Part shown: piece after piece, positions 1 through 8,969 of the stretch | How positions within the stretch are numbered: the first letter of the stretch is position 1 | How the letters are laid out: each line of letters opens with the position of its first letter | NCBI RefSeq assembly: GCF_011603255.1 | Contig: NZ_JAANCM010000013.1 | Location: forward strand, 62,001-126,000 | DNA from: Ferranicluibacter rubi | GTDB taxonomy: Bacteria > Pseudomonadota > Alphaproteobacteria > Rhizobiales > Rhizobiaceae | Length of the DNA stretch: 64,000 nt | Reading direction: 5' to 3' | The notes under the pieces: generated by a model | What the model saw: only the letters and a program-made list of their open reading frames with translations | Database searches by the model: none | What the model was told of the DNA's origin: nothing | Made by a program: the position numbers and the translations under genes

Positions 1-982
1 CTGCCAGGAGATCGCCCTGCGGCTGCGGTCGGGGCAGCTCGTGGTGCTGGAATCCACCACCTATCCCGGCACGACGACGGATGTCGTGCGGCCAATCCTG
101 GCCGCCACCGGGCTCGATATCGGGGGGGAGGTCTTCCTCGGCTTCTCGCCGGAACGCGAAGACCCCGGCAATCGCGATTTCTCGACCACCAGCATTCCGA
201 AGATCGTCGCCGGTGACGGCGATGCGGCAGCGGAAGCGATGGAAGCGTTCTATTCGGCCGTGGTCGAGCGCGTCGTGCCCGTCTCCACGACGGCGACGGC
301 GGAGGCTGTGAAGCTGACGGAGAACATTTTTCGGGCGGTCAATATCGCGCTGGTCAACGAGCTGAAGACCGTGTTCGAAGCCATGGGCATCGACATCTGG
401 GAGGTGATCGACGCGGCGAAGACCAAGCCGTTCGGCTATATGCCGTTTTATCCCGGCCCCGGTCTCGGCGGGCACTGCATTCCGATCGATCCGTTCTATC
501 TCACCTGGAAATCCCGTGAATACGACATGCCGACCCGCTTCATCGAGCTTGCGGGCGAGATCAATTCGGCCATGCCGAAACATATCGTCGGGCGGCTTGC
601 GGAAGCGCTCGATATTCACCTCGGCAAGGCCCTCAGCCGGTCGCGCGTGCTGATCATTGGGCTCGCCTACAAGAAGAACGTGCCTGATATCCGCGAGAGC
701 CCGTCGCTGAAACTGATTGAGCTGATCGAGGAGCGCGGCGGCAGCGCATCCTTCCATGATCCGCATGTGGACGAGATCCCGAGGACGCGCGAATATCTGT
801 CGCTGAAGGGTCGGCGCTCTGTGCCGCTGAGCGAACTTGCCGGTTTCGATGCCGTGTTGGTCGCCACCGATCACGACGATGTCGATTATGCGCTGATCGC
901 GCAGCAGGCGCCGCTGATCATCGACACGCGCAACGTCTTTGCCCGCCGCGGCCTTCAAGGTGGATTGATCGTGAAGGCCTGA
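1..982 (+). CDS. UDP-N-acetyl-hexosamine 6-dehydrogenase (WbpA/TviB-like), 5' truncated by window edge
   Basis: This is an NAD-dependent nucleotide-sugar dehydrogenase making a UDP-hexosaminuronic acid for surface polysaccharide. The reading frame is open from base 2 through the window edge, so the N-terminal Rossmann NAD domain lies outside. A GTG at 41 lies inside the gene and is not the start. Visible parts are the conserved ESTTYPGTT stretch, the helical dimerisation domain with KLTENIFRAVNIALVNEL, the catalytic cysteine motif GPGLGGHCIPIDPFYLTW and the C-terminal UDP-binding domain (IGLAYKKNVPDIRESPSLKL). The IPIDPFYLTW wording fits the UDP-GlcNAc/ManNAc branch better than UDP-glucose dehydrogenase; the exact substrate is inferred. 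It converges with the next gene, 4 bp away. Confidence 0.9.
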   Translation, partial: CQEIALRLRSGQLVVLESTTYPGTTTDVVRPILAATGLDIGGEVFLGFSPEREDPGNRDFSTTSIPKIVAGDGDAAAEAMEAFYSAVVERVVPVSTTATAEAVKLTENIFRAVNIALVNELKTVFEAMGIDIWEVIDAAKTKPFGYMPFYPGPGLGGHCIPIDPFYLTWKSREYDMPTRFIELAGEINSAMPKHIVGRLAEALDIHLGKALSRSRVLIIGLAYKKNVPDIRESPSLKLIELIEERGGSASFHDPHVDEIPRTREYLSLKGRRSVPLSELAGFDAVLVATDHDDVDYALIAQQAPLIIDTRNVFARRGLQGGLIVKA

Positions 983-986
983 GGCG

Positions 987-2153
987 TCAGGCCGCGGGTG
1001 CGGCCTGCATGGGTGCTTTCAGGTGGCTTGCCGCCATGGCATAGCCGCCATTGGCGCCGTCGATGAAGTGCATGTGGTCGCGGCTGAGCGCGGTCGGCAC
1101 GATGCAGGTCATCAGTGCCTCGTCCTGCCGGTGGAGGCCGTAGCGGCAGACGCCTTCGGACGCCGCGCGTTCCAGCCGCGCCTCCAGACTGACGAGGCGC
1201 CCCGCATCAATGTCGATGGTCATCTTCAAGCCATCGTCGAACTTGCGGAAGTCCGAATTGCTGGCGACATCTTGGCGGTAGATCTTCGGATCGAAGCGGC
1301 CGAGCGTCATTCCAAGTTTTGCCAAGCTGTAGGTCAGTGCCGCCTCCACGAGGATGCGGCCGCGCTGGCGCAGGCGGCCGGGTTTTCCGACCGTGCGCAC
1401 TTCCGTCTCCAGACCCTCGCGGGAGAGGCCGAGCGTCGGACCTTCCGCCGGGACCGGATGGCCTTCGCGTTCCTCGCCCGAGGCCAGCGCGACGACATCG
1501 GAAACCAGCGCCGAAAACGGTCCGGCCTCCTTGCCGGGGCAGGGCACCGCGATGATCGAGACGATGGCGCCGTGACGGGAGGCGATGGGGTTCCAGCGAC
1601 AGGAGAGCCCGGTGAGGTCGGGGCGGGCACCTGCGGGCGCGGGCGCGACGAGATAGCGTCCGGCCTTCATCTCCGTCTCCGCCCATGCGCCACCGCCGCC
1701 GGCAAACATCGCATAGGACACGTCCGGGCTGACCTGAAAGCGTGCCACGCGCACATCGAGCCCGGCTTTGCGGATGTCGGAGACCGGGACGAGGGCGGCC
1801 CGCAGGTCGAGATCGAGCTCTTCGCGGGCGTAAAGCTGCACGGCGGCCAGCGCCGATGTGGCCGCGACGAGGGCCGAGGGAGGAAGCGCCACGAGCGCGC
1901 CATCGCCGCCGAAGACGAAGGGAAGGTCGAAATGGCCGACCGCGTTGAGCACCGCCGAGATGACGCTGGCGCCGGCCATGTTTACGGCCTTGTATCGACC
2001 GGCCTCGATGGCGCCTGTGGAATCGACGATATCGGCGCTGGCGATCCACCAGTCGATGGGCAGCGGGCGGTAGTTCTCCGCATCCGCCACGCCCTCGAAC
2101 GCCGTGAAGACGGGGAGTGCGGAAAAGAACTGGTCGCTCTGCATCTGTGCCAT
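987..2153 (-). CDS. DUF3095 domain-containing protein
   Basis: A 388-aa soluble protein recognised as DUF3095. No biochemical role is established for the family as far as I know. Visible features are an N-terminal YRPLPIDWWIASADIVDSTGAIEAG segment with an acidic ADIVDSTG motif, followed by PFVFGGDGAL. The spacing of these two acidic motifs recalls the two metal-binding aspartates of class III nucleotide cyclases, but the resemblance is only by eye. There is no signal peptide or membrane segment. It is divergent from the methyltransferase at 2382 and convergent with the sugar dehydrogenase. The ATG at 2153 is taken because the conserved family start begins just after it. Confidence 0.75.
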   Translation of the reverse strand: MAQMQSDQFFSALPVFTAFEGVADAENYRPLPIDWWIASADIVDSTGAIEAGRYKAVNMAGASVISAVLNAVGHFDLPFVFGGDGALVALPPSALVAATSALAAVQLYAREELDLDLRAALVPVSDIRKAGLDVRVARFQVSPDVSYAMFAGGGGAWAETEMKAGRYLVAPAPAGARPDLTGLSCRWNPIASRHGAIVSIIAVPCPGKEAGPFSALVSDVVALASGEEREGHPVPAEGPTLGLSREGLETEVRTVGKPGRLRQRGRILVEAALTYSLAKLGMTLGRFDPKIYRQDVASNSDFRKFDDGLKMTIDIDAGRLVSLEARLERAASEGVCRYGLHRQDEALMTCIVPTALSRDHMHFIDGANGGYAMAASHLKAPMQAAPAA

Positions 2154-2381
2154 GCGATTTAAGGTAGCACAGCCGTCTCCGTCCGACAGGGCCGCGCCGG
2201 ATGACTTTTGCGTGCAGCGCGCGGCGATGTTGCCTGTTGGGCGGCAGGCACCCTATAGAGGGCCTCTTTAGGGCGTTTCTCCGAATCGCGAAAACGCTCC
2301 ATCTCTTTGGTTTCACGCAATTCCGGGCGCAAACCGCTGCGCAGTTTTGCCGGATTTGCCTCGGCAACGGGAAGCGCCTTC

Positions 2382-2864
2382 ATGAGTCGTCTCGACAGCT
2401 TTATCGCCCGCCTGCAGGCGCAGCGCTCTATCCTCAACCACATTCGGGATGACATGGCGCTTCCGGGCGAAGGCGCGGTGCTCGAAATCGGGCTTGGAAA
2501 CGGCCGTACCTACGATCATATCCGCGAGATCTTCCCCGGCCGTCGCATCATCGCCTTCGATCGGGCGGTGGGGTCGCATCCCAAATCGACGCCGGATGAG
2601 GGCGACCTCGTGCTTGGCGAAATCTCGGAGACGCTGAAGAGCGTGGCCGGCATGGGGGTGGCGTTCGCCCATGCCGATATCGGCACGGCCTATCCCGAGG
2701 TGGATGCGGAAACGAAACGCTGGTTGCCGCCAGCGCTTGCCGATGCGCTGGCCTCCGGCGGCATCGTCGCCAGCGGCCTGCCGCTGGACCATGCCGACCT
2801 CGCGCCCCTGCCGGTGCCGGAGGGGATCGACCCCAGGCGCTATTATCTCTATCGCCGCCGCTAA
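2382..2864 (+). CDS. Small class I SAM-dependent methyltransferase
   Basis: A 160-aa single-domain methyltransferase of the compact Methyltransf_17 type. Glycine-rich motif I is clear (GAVLEIGLGNGRTYDHI) and is followed by an acidic strand (RRIIAFDRAV) expected to contact the ribose of S-adenosylmethionine. The methyl acceptor is unknown. The ATG at 2382 (MSRLDSFIARLQAQRS) was chosen over an upstream in-frame start because the preceding 25 codons do not look like coding sequence. Its TAA stop shares four bases (2861-2864) with the stop of the convergent FkbM-type methyltransferase, so the two genes meet tail to tail with overlapping stops. Confidence 0.75.
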   Translation: MSRLDSFIARLQAQRSILNHIRDDMALPGEGAVLEIGLGNGRTYDHIREIFPGRRIIAFDRAVGSHPKSTPDEGDLVLGEISETLKSVAGMGVAFAHADIGTAYPEVDAETKRWLPPALADALASGGIVASGLPLDHADLAPLPVPEGIDPRRYYLYRRR

Positions 2865-3748
2865 AGCGCGTCGGGCAGCAACAGCAGGTCGAACTGGTCC
2901 GCGTCGAGCGGGATATCGGCGAGCGCCATTTCGGTCATGTCGTTTTCGGTGAAGACGATGCAGTGGGAATAGAAGGTGCCAAGCCACTCTGCGAAAACGC
3001 GGGCCTGATCGCGGCCGTAGAAGACCGGCGAGAATTCGAGATAGAACGGCGTCTGGCGTTCGAGAAGCGGGATCATCGAGCGGGCGGCGACCGGCTCGTA
3101 GCCTTCGATATCCATGAAGATCAGTGACACGCCATCGGCCGCGATGTCCGCGTCCGCAAGGATCTCCATCACGGGGCGCACCGGCACGCTGATCTGCCGG
3201 TCGCGCGGGCTCTGCCGCGTCGCGCTGCTCTTGCCGTGATTGTCGGGATGCTGGAAGAAATCGATCGTGCCTGCGGTCTCGCCGGCCGCGCAGGGGATGG
3301 CGGTGATCCGGTCTTCCAGCCCGTTCTGGCGGATGTTCTCTGTGAGCAGGGCGTAGTTGCGCGGATCGGCCTCCACCGTCACGATGCGCGGAATATCGCT
3401 GCCAAGGGCGAAATAGAGCGTCTGCGTGCCGATATTGCCGCCGACCTCCAGCAAAGCGCCCGAGAGGTCGATATTCCGCTCCCGCAGGACGGCGAGCAGG
3501 CGGACGACGTGATCGCGCTCGAACTGGCCCTTCCGGTAGATCTTGCGACCGATATAGTCATGCGGCGAAAACGTCATAACGTGATCGCCGCAATCCGCCG
3601 TCATGGTGAGAACGCGAGGGCTGATGCACTGGATCAGCAGTTCCCGCCCGTAGCGGGTGGCAAAGGCGCGGCGCGCAAGCCTGTTGCGCAGCTTGCGGAG
3701 ACGGCGCTTCCATCGTTTCAAAACCGGCATGTCGTCACTGAGGGGCAT
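2861..3748 (-). CDS. FkbM family methyltransferase
   Basis: A 295-aa putative SAM-dependent O-methyltransferase of the FkbM family, often found with polysaccharide or secondary-metabolite genes. Motif I is LLEVGGNIGTQTLYFA, followed by the acidic VEADPRNYALLTENI strand and the family-typical IFMDIEGYEP motif. A basic N-terminus (KRWKRRLRKLRNRLARR) precedes the domain. The ATG at 3748 (MPLSDDMPVL) is chosen because GAAAGG precedes it at good spacing; the frame is open further upstream, but that stretch does not look coding. The substrate is not predictable. Its neighbours give no pathway link except the polysaccharide-type dehydrogenase 2 kb away. Confidence 0.8.
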   Translation of the reverse strand: MPLSDDMPVLKRWKRRLRKLRNRLARRAFATRYGRELLIQCISPRVLTMTADCGDHVMTFSPHDYIGRKIYRKGQFERDHVVRLLAVLRERNIDLSGALLEVGGNIGTQTLYFALGSDIPRIVTVEADPRNYALLTENIRQNGLEDRITAIPCAAGETAGTIDFFQHPDNHGKSSATRQSPRDRQISVPVRPVMEILADADIAADGVSLIFMDIEGYEPVAARSMIPLLERQTPFYLEFSPVFYGRDQARVFAEWLGTFYSHCIVFTENDMTEMALADIPLDADQFDLLLLPDAL

Positions 3749-3971
3749 GCGCCACCTTTCCCGGTCGATCGCGTTGCGCGGGTTACACCACAGGCGTGGG
3801 CTGAAAAAAAGAGTGTCTGGAAGAGTTTCTTCGGGCGAAATGACACGGAACTTTTGACGTCGTGCCGCATTCACGAGCGTCGCCGTCTTGTTCCCGGGGG
3901 CAAATGGAGCCGTTTGTTCGGATCCATACACGGGAGCGACGGGGCACTTTCGGTGAAGTGGGCATGTCAAT

Positions 3972-4370
3972 ATGAGTTGTAATATCATGGTGGTCGAGGA
4001 CGAGATTTTCGTTGCGACCGAGATCGAGTATGTCGTCGAGGAACTGGGTTACCGGCCTGTCGGCATCGCTGCCGATACGGCATCGGCGATCAAGCTCGGC
4101 CCGCTCGCCGATATCGCCCTCGTTGATCTCAACCTGCGCGATGGCGCCACGGGCCGCGATATCGGCCGGATGCTTGCCGAGCGTCACGGCATGACCGTTC
4201 TCTTCATGACCGCCAATCCTTCGCAGGTCGGCGAAGCGTTTCCGGGTGCCGTCGGCGTGCTGCCGAAGCCCGTGGCGGAGGAGGACCTGAAAGCGGCCGT
4301 GCGTTACACGGTTGCGCTGCGCGAAGCGCGGCAGGCCCATGCGCCGGCACGTCTTCGCGTGTTCGCTTGA
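3972..4370 (+). CDS. Single-domain response regulator (CheY-like receiver)
   Basis: A 132-aa stand-alone receiver domain. Conserved features are the acidic pair in MVVEDE near the N-terminus, the phosphoacceptor Asp in IALVDLNLRDG (about residue 52), the TANPS switch Thr and the PKPV lysine. There is no output domain, so it probably acts by protein-protein interaction or as a phosphate sink. It is convergent with, and 10 bp from, an HWE-family histidine kinase, a layout common in rhizobia. That makes the kinase a candidate partner (inference). Start ATG at 3972; an earlier ATG at 3962 is out of frame. Confidence 0.88.
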   Translation: MSCNIMVVEDEIFVATEIEYVVEELGYRPVGIAADTASAIKLGPLADIALVDLNLRDGATGRDIGRMLAERHGMTVLFMTANPSQVGEAFPGAVGVLPKPVAEEDLKAAVRYTVALREARQAHAPARLRVFA

Positions 4371-4380
4371 GATAAGGCGA

Positions 4381-6312
4381 TTATCGGCGTCCGAGACGAC
4401 CGCTGCGGGTCAATGCGCTCAAAGGTATAGACGCCTCGATCCTCAAGCCATCCGGTTCCCAGAAGCGCTCCAGTTGTCCTTCCAATTGGCCTTCCGCGCT
4501 GATCTTCATCAGCCGTGACCCGAAGCCGTCCTTCTCCGGCGCGGAAATGACGACGCCCTGGACCTTTTCCTTCCAGCGCAAATGATAGGTCTCGCCGTCG
4601 ATGCGTCCGGTGATCTCGACCCGGCCATCGGCCGTTGAGAGGGCGCCGTATTTCGCCGAGTTGGTGCCGAGTTCGTGCAGGAGGAGGGCCAGAGGCGTGG
4701 CGGCGCTGTCGGCAATGGCGGTGTCGTCGCCATGCAGCCTAATCGCACCTTTGCCTTCTTCGCCCCAATAGGGCTCGAGCAGCCTTGCGAGAAAGTTGAA
4801 CAAGGTCGTGTCCGGCATGGTCGGGCGCGACGCCTCGCTGTGCGGACGCACGAAATCATGCGCGCGACCCATGGCGTCGATGCGCTTGCGCAACTGTTCG
4901 GCAAAACCCCGGGCCTGCGGCTCGGAACGCGCGGACAGGCTGATGATGCCGCTTAGCACGGAGAAGATGTTCTTGATCCGGTGGCTGAGTTCATGCGCGA
5001 CGACCTCGCGTTCCGCCTGCGCCATTTTGGCGTCGTGAATGTCGGTGCAGGTGCCGTACCAGCGCGTGATCCGGCCGTCGGCATCGCGGATGGGCAGGGC
5101 GCGGCCGAGCACCCAGCGATAGGCCCCGCTGTGATGGCGCAGCCGATATTCGATCTGGTAGGGGTCTCCCGTCTCGAGGCTGTGGCGCCAGAGCGCCCAG
5201 GCGCGGTCCTGATCCTCCGGATGGAAGATGCCGCTCCAGCCGGCGCCATCGGTCGAACCCGGGGGAACGCCGGTGAATTCGTACCAGCGCGCATTGTAGT
5301 AATCGTGAAAACCGTCGGGCCGCGTCGACCACACCATCTGCGGCATGGTGTCGGCCAGCGTGCGAAACCCGGTCTCCGACTGCGCATAGGCCTCGGCCAC
5401 CTCCTTCTGCGCGGTGATATCGACGGCGATGCCGGGAAAGCGGATGCAGGTGCCGTTTTCGAGCAGCGGCTGCCCTTCGGCCAGCACCCAGCGCACGGAT
5501 CCGTCGGCCTGGACGAGCCTGTATTCGATCGAGAGCTTCTCGCCCGTTTTCATGACGCCTTGCAGCACATTGGACACGCGCTCGGCATCGTCGGGGTGAA
5601 TGCCGGCGGTGAAGCCGGAGATCGGTACGCCGTTTGTTGCCGCCGTCTCGGGATCGACGCCGTAGAGGGATGCGAATCTGTCGTCGGCATAGACGCGGTC
5701 GGCGACGACATCCCAGTCCCAGATGCCGACCACGCCGGAGGCCTGCAGGGCGAGAGACAGCTTTTCGCGGTTGCGCGCGAGCGCCTGCTTGGCCTCCACC
5801 GCCTTCGTCGTTTCCACGACGACCGCGAGCGCGCCGCTGATGGCGCCCTCATCGTCGAAGACGGGGCTGTAGTCGAGATCGAACCAGACGCGTTCCGGCT
5901 CGCCGCTGCGGTTCAGCGTCATTTCCATATCGGCGTAGGAAAAGCACTCGCCGCTAAGCACGCCATCGATGATGGTGCGGTTGAAATCGGCGACCTCGGG
6001 CCAGCACGCGATGGCCGACATGCCGAAGCATGTCGGATGGCGGCCGCTGGCGATGGCGGCATAGCCGGCATTGTAGATCATGATGCCGTCCGGACCCAGC
6101 AGCAGCGTCATGGCGACCGGCGACGACAGGACGGTGCGGACAAGGCCTGTCAACGATGCCGGCCACGTCTCGCGCGCGCCGAGCGGCGTCCGGCTCCAGT
6201 CCCGGCTTTCCAGAAGCGCCGCGATCTCGCTCCGGGACGTTGCGACCGTCGTCCAGCGCTTGCCGGACACAGGCGGCGTATCGACGGTTTCGGGCGGGAG
6301 AGAACTCGGCAT
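4381..6312 (-). CDS. PAS-domain sensor histidine kinase of the HWE family
   Basis: A 643-aa cytoplasmic sensor kinase with three PAS-like modules: an N-terminal one around the EVADFNRTIIDG region, one around IWDWDVVADRVYADDRFASLYG, and one around MVWSTRPDGFHDYYNARWYEFTG. The second and third are followed by PAC-like segments (SIEYRLVQADGSVRWVLAEGQP; QIEYRLRHHSGAYRWVLGRALP). The kinase core starts at HELSHRIKNIFSVLSGII, the phosphoacceptor His region of HWE/HisKA_2 kinases, and ends with an ATPase domain (LLLHELGTNSAKYGAL; DGFGSRLMK). No membrane segment is seen. The frame is open to 6534, but codons upstream of 6312 include TTA, ATA and AGA, rare in this genome, so the ATG at 6312 is preferred; neither start has a strong ribosome site. 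Confidence 0.87.
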   Translation of the reverse strand: MPSSLPPETVDTPPVSGKRWTTVATSRSEIAALLESRDWSRTPLGARETWPASLTGLVRTVLSSPVAMTLLLGPDGIMIYNAGYAAIASGRHPTCFGMSAIACWPEVADFNRTIIDGVLSGECFSYADMEMTLNRSGEPERVWFDLDYSPVFDDEGAISGALAVVVETTKAVEAKQALARNREKLSLALQASGVVGIWDWDVVADRVYADDRFASLYGVDPETAATNGVPISGFTAGIHPDDAERVSNVLQGVMKTGEKLSIEYRLVQADGSVRWVLAEGQPLLENGTCIRFPGIAVDITAQKEVAEAYAQSETGFRTLADTMPQMVWSTRPDGFHDYYNARWYEFTGVPPGSTDGAGWSGIFHPEDQDRAWALWRHSLETGDPYQIEYRLRHHSGAYRWVLGRALPIRDADGRITRWYGTCTDIHDAKMAQAEREVVAHELSHRIKNIFSVLSGIISLSARSEPQARGFAEQLRKRIDAMGRAHDFVRPHSEASRPTMPDTTLFNFLARLLEPYWGEEGKGAIRLHGDDTAIADSAATPLALLLHELGTNSAKYGALSTADGRVEITGRIDGETYHLRWKEKVQGVVISAPEKDGFGSRLMKISAEGQLEGQLERFWEPDGLRIEASIPLSALTRSGRLGRR

Positions 6313-6526
6313 AGGACATCTCGAAGTGGGTTCGGTCGCTCCTCGCATCCCGAGAGCATCCTGAGGGGGAGATATAGGTAAGCCCGGCCGAAAGTCATCT
6401 GTTTTCATGACGCTATGACCGGCGGGACGAGGGGGATTTTCGGCCTTTGTGAGGGCTTCCAGACTGTGCGCAGCCCACCGTGCCCGGTGCGGCCATTGCC
6501 GGGCCGGATAAATGATAGGGTGGCCG

Positions 6527-6551
6527 GGAACCATGAACGCGCGTTAACGTT
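6527..6551 (+). promoter_or_regulatory. Candidate EcfG-type (general stress sigma factor) promoter
   Basis: The sequence reads GGAAC, 16 bases, then CGTT, which matches the consensus known for alphaproteobacterial EcfG/ECF15 sigma factors (GGAAC-N16/17-CGTT). It lies on the plus strand, upstream of the 52-aa membrane peptide at 6714, giving a leader of about 150 nt. No other gene on this strand could use it. Confidence 0.5.
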
Positions 6552-6713
6552 TTGGCTGCGATGGTCCCCGAGAGAAAAGTAGGAAATTCTGAAAACGACC
6601 GGTGACGTGGAATATATTGTCTATGAAATCGGTGGAAATCCACGAATGTAGACGCAGAGCCGATCACGGTCGACCTTGCGAAATGTGAACGCGGCTCGCT
6701 TGTTCTGGAGGAT

Positions 6714-6872
6714 ATGATGCGAACGTCGAAACAGGTCCTGCACGGTCCCCACGCCCGATATTCCAATGCCGCATCGACGGCAGCCCTGCCGAGCTTTCAT
6801 GCCGTGCTGCGCACGCTGACGCTGGTTGCGGCCTTCGCCTTCATCGGCGCCTGTGTCTTCGGAGCGATCTGA
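6714..6872 (+). CDS. Small membrane peptide, 52 aa, unknown function
   Basis: A short gene with a near-perfect ribosome binding site (CTGGAGG five bases before the first of two tandem ATG codons) and a hydrophobic C-terminus (LTLVAAFAFIGACVFGAI) that should form one transmembrane helix. The N-terminal 30 residues are polar and slightly basic (MMRTSKQVLHGPHARYSN). It is preceded by a stress-type promoter match and followed by a strong stem-loop at 6897, so it looks like a free-standing one-gene unit. I do not recognise the family and assign no function. Either ATG could be used; the second, at 6717, would give 51 aa. Confidence 0.65.
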   Translation: MMRTSKQVLHGPHARYSNAASTAALPSFHAVLRTLTLVAAFAFIGACVFGAI

Positions 6873-6896
6873 GCGCTCTTTGATCTCTGACATTTC

Positions 6897-6933
6897 AAAA
6901 CCGGATCGTGGCTCCAAGCCGCGGTCCGGTTTT
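6897..6933 (+). terminator. Rho-independent-type terminator
   Basis: AAAACCGGA and TCCGGTTTT form a 9-bp stem, extended by an inner TCG/CGG region, with A- and T-rich flanks on both sides. The symmetry lets it serve both the small gene at 6714 and the convergent aminotransferase ending at 6966. Confidence 0.75.
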
Positions 6934-6965
6934 GTCGTTTTGGAACGGTCAGACGCCCTTCGACG

Positions 6966-8144
6966 TCAGATCCCGGGCAGCTTGAAGTCCTCGAGGCGCT
7001 GGCGCAGGAGGCTGATGGTCTCGACATCGGCATTTGCGAAGGCGAAGCGCAGAAAACCTTCCTGGATCTCGCCGAAATAATCGCCGGGAAGGCAGACGAC
7101 GCCGGCAAGCGTCGCGAGTTTGCCCGCGACGAATTCGGCGCTGATATCGGGGTAGGGATGGCGGACATAGGCGAAGTAGGCGCCGATGGATTCGAGCTTC
7201 CAGCCATCGAGGCCCGCCATCACGGCCTGCATGGCGGCGCTGCGCCGGCCGATTTCCAGACGGTTCTCCTCACGCCAGTCGGCAAGAGCCGGGATCGCCT
7301 TCACCAGTGCGATCTGGCCGGCGCGGGGCGGGCAGATCTGCAGGTTGTCCATGATCTTTGCGATCTGGTGGACCGTCTGCATGCCGCAGGTGATGGCGCC
7401 GATCCGGTGGCCGGGAATGCAATAGGACTTCGAAAAGCTGTAGAGGCTGACGAAGTGGTTCTGCCAGCCTTCGATGGAGAAGATGCCGTGCGGCGGCTCT
7501 GCCGTGTCGGTCAGGAAGTCGCGGTAAGTCTCGTCGAGGATCAGCCAGATGTCGTTGCGGCGGCAGAGGTCGAAGATATCGGCAAGAAGAGCGGCGGGGT
7601 AGACGGCGCCCGTCGGATTGTTGGGCGAAACCAAAGCCAGCGCCTTCACGCCCGCATGCAGCGACGCTTCGATCGAATCCACATCCGGAATGAAGCCGCT
7701 TGCGGCATCGCAAGGCACGATATCGACATTGATGCCGAGCATCGACAGCGTGGTCTCGTGGTTGAAGTAATAGGGATTGGTCATGAGGATCGTATCGCCG
7801 GCACCGGCAAGCGCGATGACAGTCGCGACGAAAGCCTGATTGCAGCCGGCGGTGATCTGGACGTTGCGGCCAGTGAGCGGCGCGCCGTAGAGCCCGGCGA
7901 CGTGGCTGCCATAGGCGGTGCGCAGGGGGATTTCCCCTTCGATCGGCCCATAGCCGGCCGCCTGTTTGGAAGCCGCGGCTTCGCCGAGCCATGCCAGCAT
8001 GTCGGGATGCGGCGGGTAGCCGGGCACGGCCTGGCTGAGGTCGAGCAACGGGCCGCGGCTTCCGTCATAGCTTTTGGCCCAGGCGGCAACCGAGGGAACG
8101 GGCGGCGGCGACAGCCGGGCGACCAGCGGATTGAATTTCGGCAT
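6966..8144 (-). CDS. PLP-dependent class I/II aminotransferase
   Basis: A 392-aa fold-type I aminotransferase. Visible landmarks are the substrate-side QAVPGYPPHP segment, the cofactor-contacting ITAGCNQAFVATV, the SPNNPTGAVYP motif, the ILDETYRDF acidic motif contacting the pyridine nitrogen, the Schiff-base lysine in LYSFSKSYCIPGHRIG, and the C-terminal Arg in EGFLRFAFAN that binds the substrate carboxylate. The length is normal for the family. The amino donor cannot be named; aspartate/tyrosine/aromatic-type transaminases share all these motifs. It is convergent with the 52-aa peptide and stands alone as a transcription unit. Confidence 0.88.
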   Translation of the reverse strand: MPKFNPLVARLSPPPVPSVAAWAKSYDGSRGPLLDLSQAVPGYPPHPDMLAWLGEAAASKQAAGYGPIEGEIPLRTAYGSHVAGLYGAPLTGRNVQITAGCNQAFVATVIALAGAGDTILMTNPYYFNHETTLSMLGINVDIVPCDAASGFIPDVDSIEASLHAGVKALALVSPNNPTGAVYPAALLADIFDLCRRNDIWLILDETYRDFLTDTAEPPHGIFSIEGWQNHFVSLYSFSKSYCIPGHRIGAITCGMQTVHQIAKIMDNLQICPPRAGQIALVKAIPALADWREENRLEIGRRSAAMQAVMAGLDGWKLESIGAYFAYVRHPYPDISAEFVAGKLATLAGVVCLPGDYFGEIQEGFLRFAFANADVETISLLRQRLEDFKLPGI

Positions 8145-8424
8145 GGGTTCGTTCCTGTGCGGTGACGCTGGTCCGGAGGTTGGGAGGCCGCCGCGGATCA
8201 GCGTCGAAAGAGATGGCGAGCTTGAGGGTTCAGGGAGAATGGTGGCCGATTTGCGCCGGAAAGGGGTTCGTCCGAACGTAAGACGATTTCCCGGACATTT
8301 CCAGAAGCCGTTCCAGGATAAAAGGCCGACGACGGTTTCGTGGCCAAGTGATGTTTTGCCAATGTCGTGGAAAACCGTTCTGCCGAAAGATCCGTATCGT
8401 CTTCATGACAGAATGGAGATCATC

Positions 8425-8955
8425 ATGAAGATCGCATCGACCGCCGTTTTCGCCGCCAGCCTTGCAGCAAGCCTCCTGTCTGCGTCCAGCAGCGCCTTTG
8501 CCCAGACTGCGGGCGGTATGCGGGAGACCGTCATGGAGCGCTTTTTCCGGGGGCAGACGCAGGCCGAGGGAACCTTTCGCGCCATCAACGGTACACGGCG
8601 GGACCTCGATATCGCACTGCGCGGTACGGTGACGAAAACCGGGCTGACGCTGCGGGAGGACATCCGCTACGACGACGGACAGAAGGAGCGCAAGACCTGG
8701 CATTTCGTCCGCACCGGCCCTGCGACCTATAGCGGAACGCGCGAGGACGTCATCGGCGGCACGACGGTGCGGGTGGATGGCAATGTCGTGCGATTCAACT
8801 ATCTCGTGGATCTCGATCCGGGTCCGAAACAGGATGTCTACCGCTTCTTCGATACTCTGACTTTCTCGCGCGACGGCAAGACCATGTCGAACACGGCTGT
8901 GGTGTGGAAGACGATCCTGCCCGTCGCCCGGGTCAAGATTGCCTTTCGCAAGTAG
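8425..8955 (+). CDS. DUF3833-type exported protein
   Basis: A 176-aa protein with a Sec signal peptide (MKIASTAVFAASLAASLLSASSSAFA, predicted cleavage before QTAGG), so it is periplasmic or secreted. The mature part carries the family pattern of alternating strands: FFRGQTQAEGTFRAING, a GLTLREDIRYDDGQKERKTWHF segment and a C-terminal TLTFSRDGKTMSNTAVVWKTILPVARVKIAF. DUF3833 members are often lipoproteins, but there is no lipobox cysteine here. The ATG at 8425 is chosen because GGAG lies seven bases upstream; an ATG at 8413 would add four residues. The 280 bp upstream contain no gene. Function unknown. Confidence 0.72.
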   Translation: MKIASTAVFAASLAASLLSASSSAFAQTAGGMRETVMERFFRGQTQAEGTFRAINGTRRDLDIALRGTVTKTGLTLREDIRYDDGQKERKTWHFVRTGPATYSGTREDVIGGTTVRVDGNVVRFNYLVDLDPGPKQDVYRFFDTLTFSRDGKTMSNTAVVWKTILPVARVKIAFRK

Positions 8956-8969
8956 CCGAACACCGCTCC

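Noticed and set aside
6313-6534. N-terminal extension of the HWE kinase
   Set aside because: The frame is open, but codons TTA, ATA, AGA, CGA and GGA are concentrated there, unlike the body of the gene.
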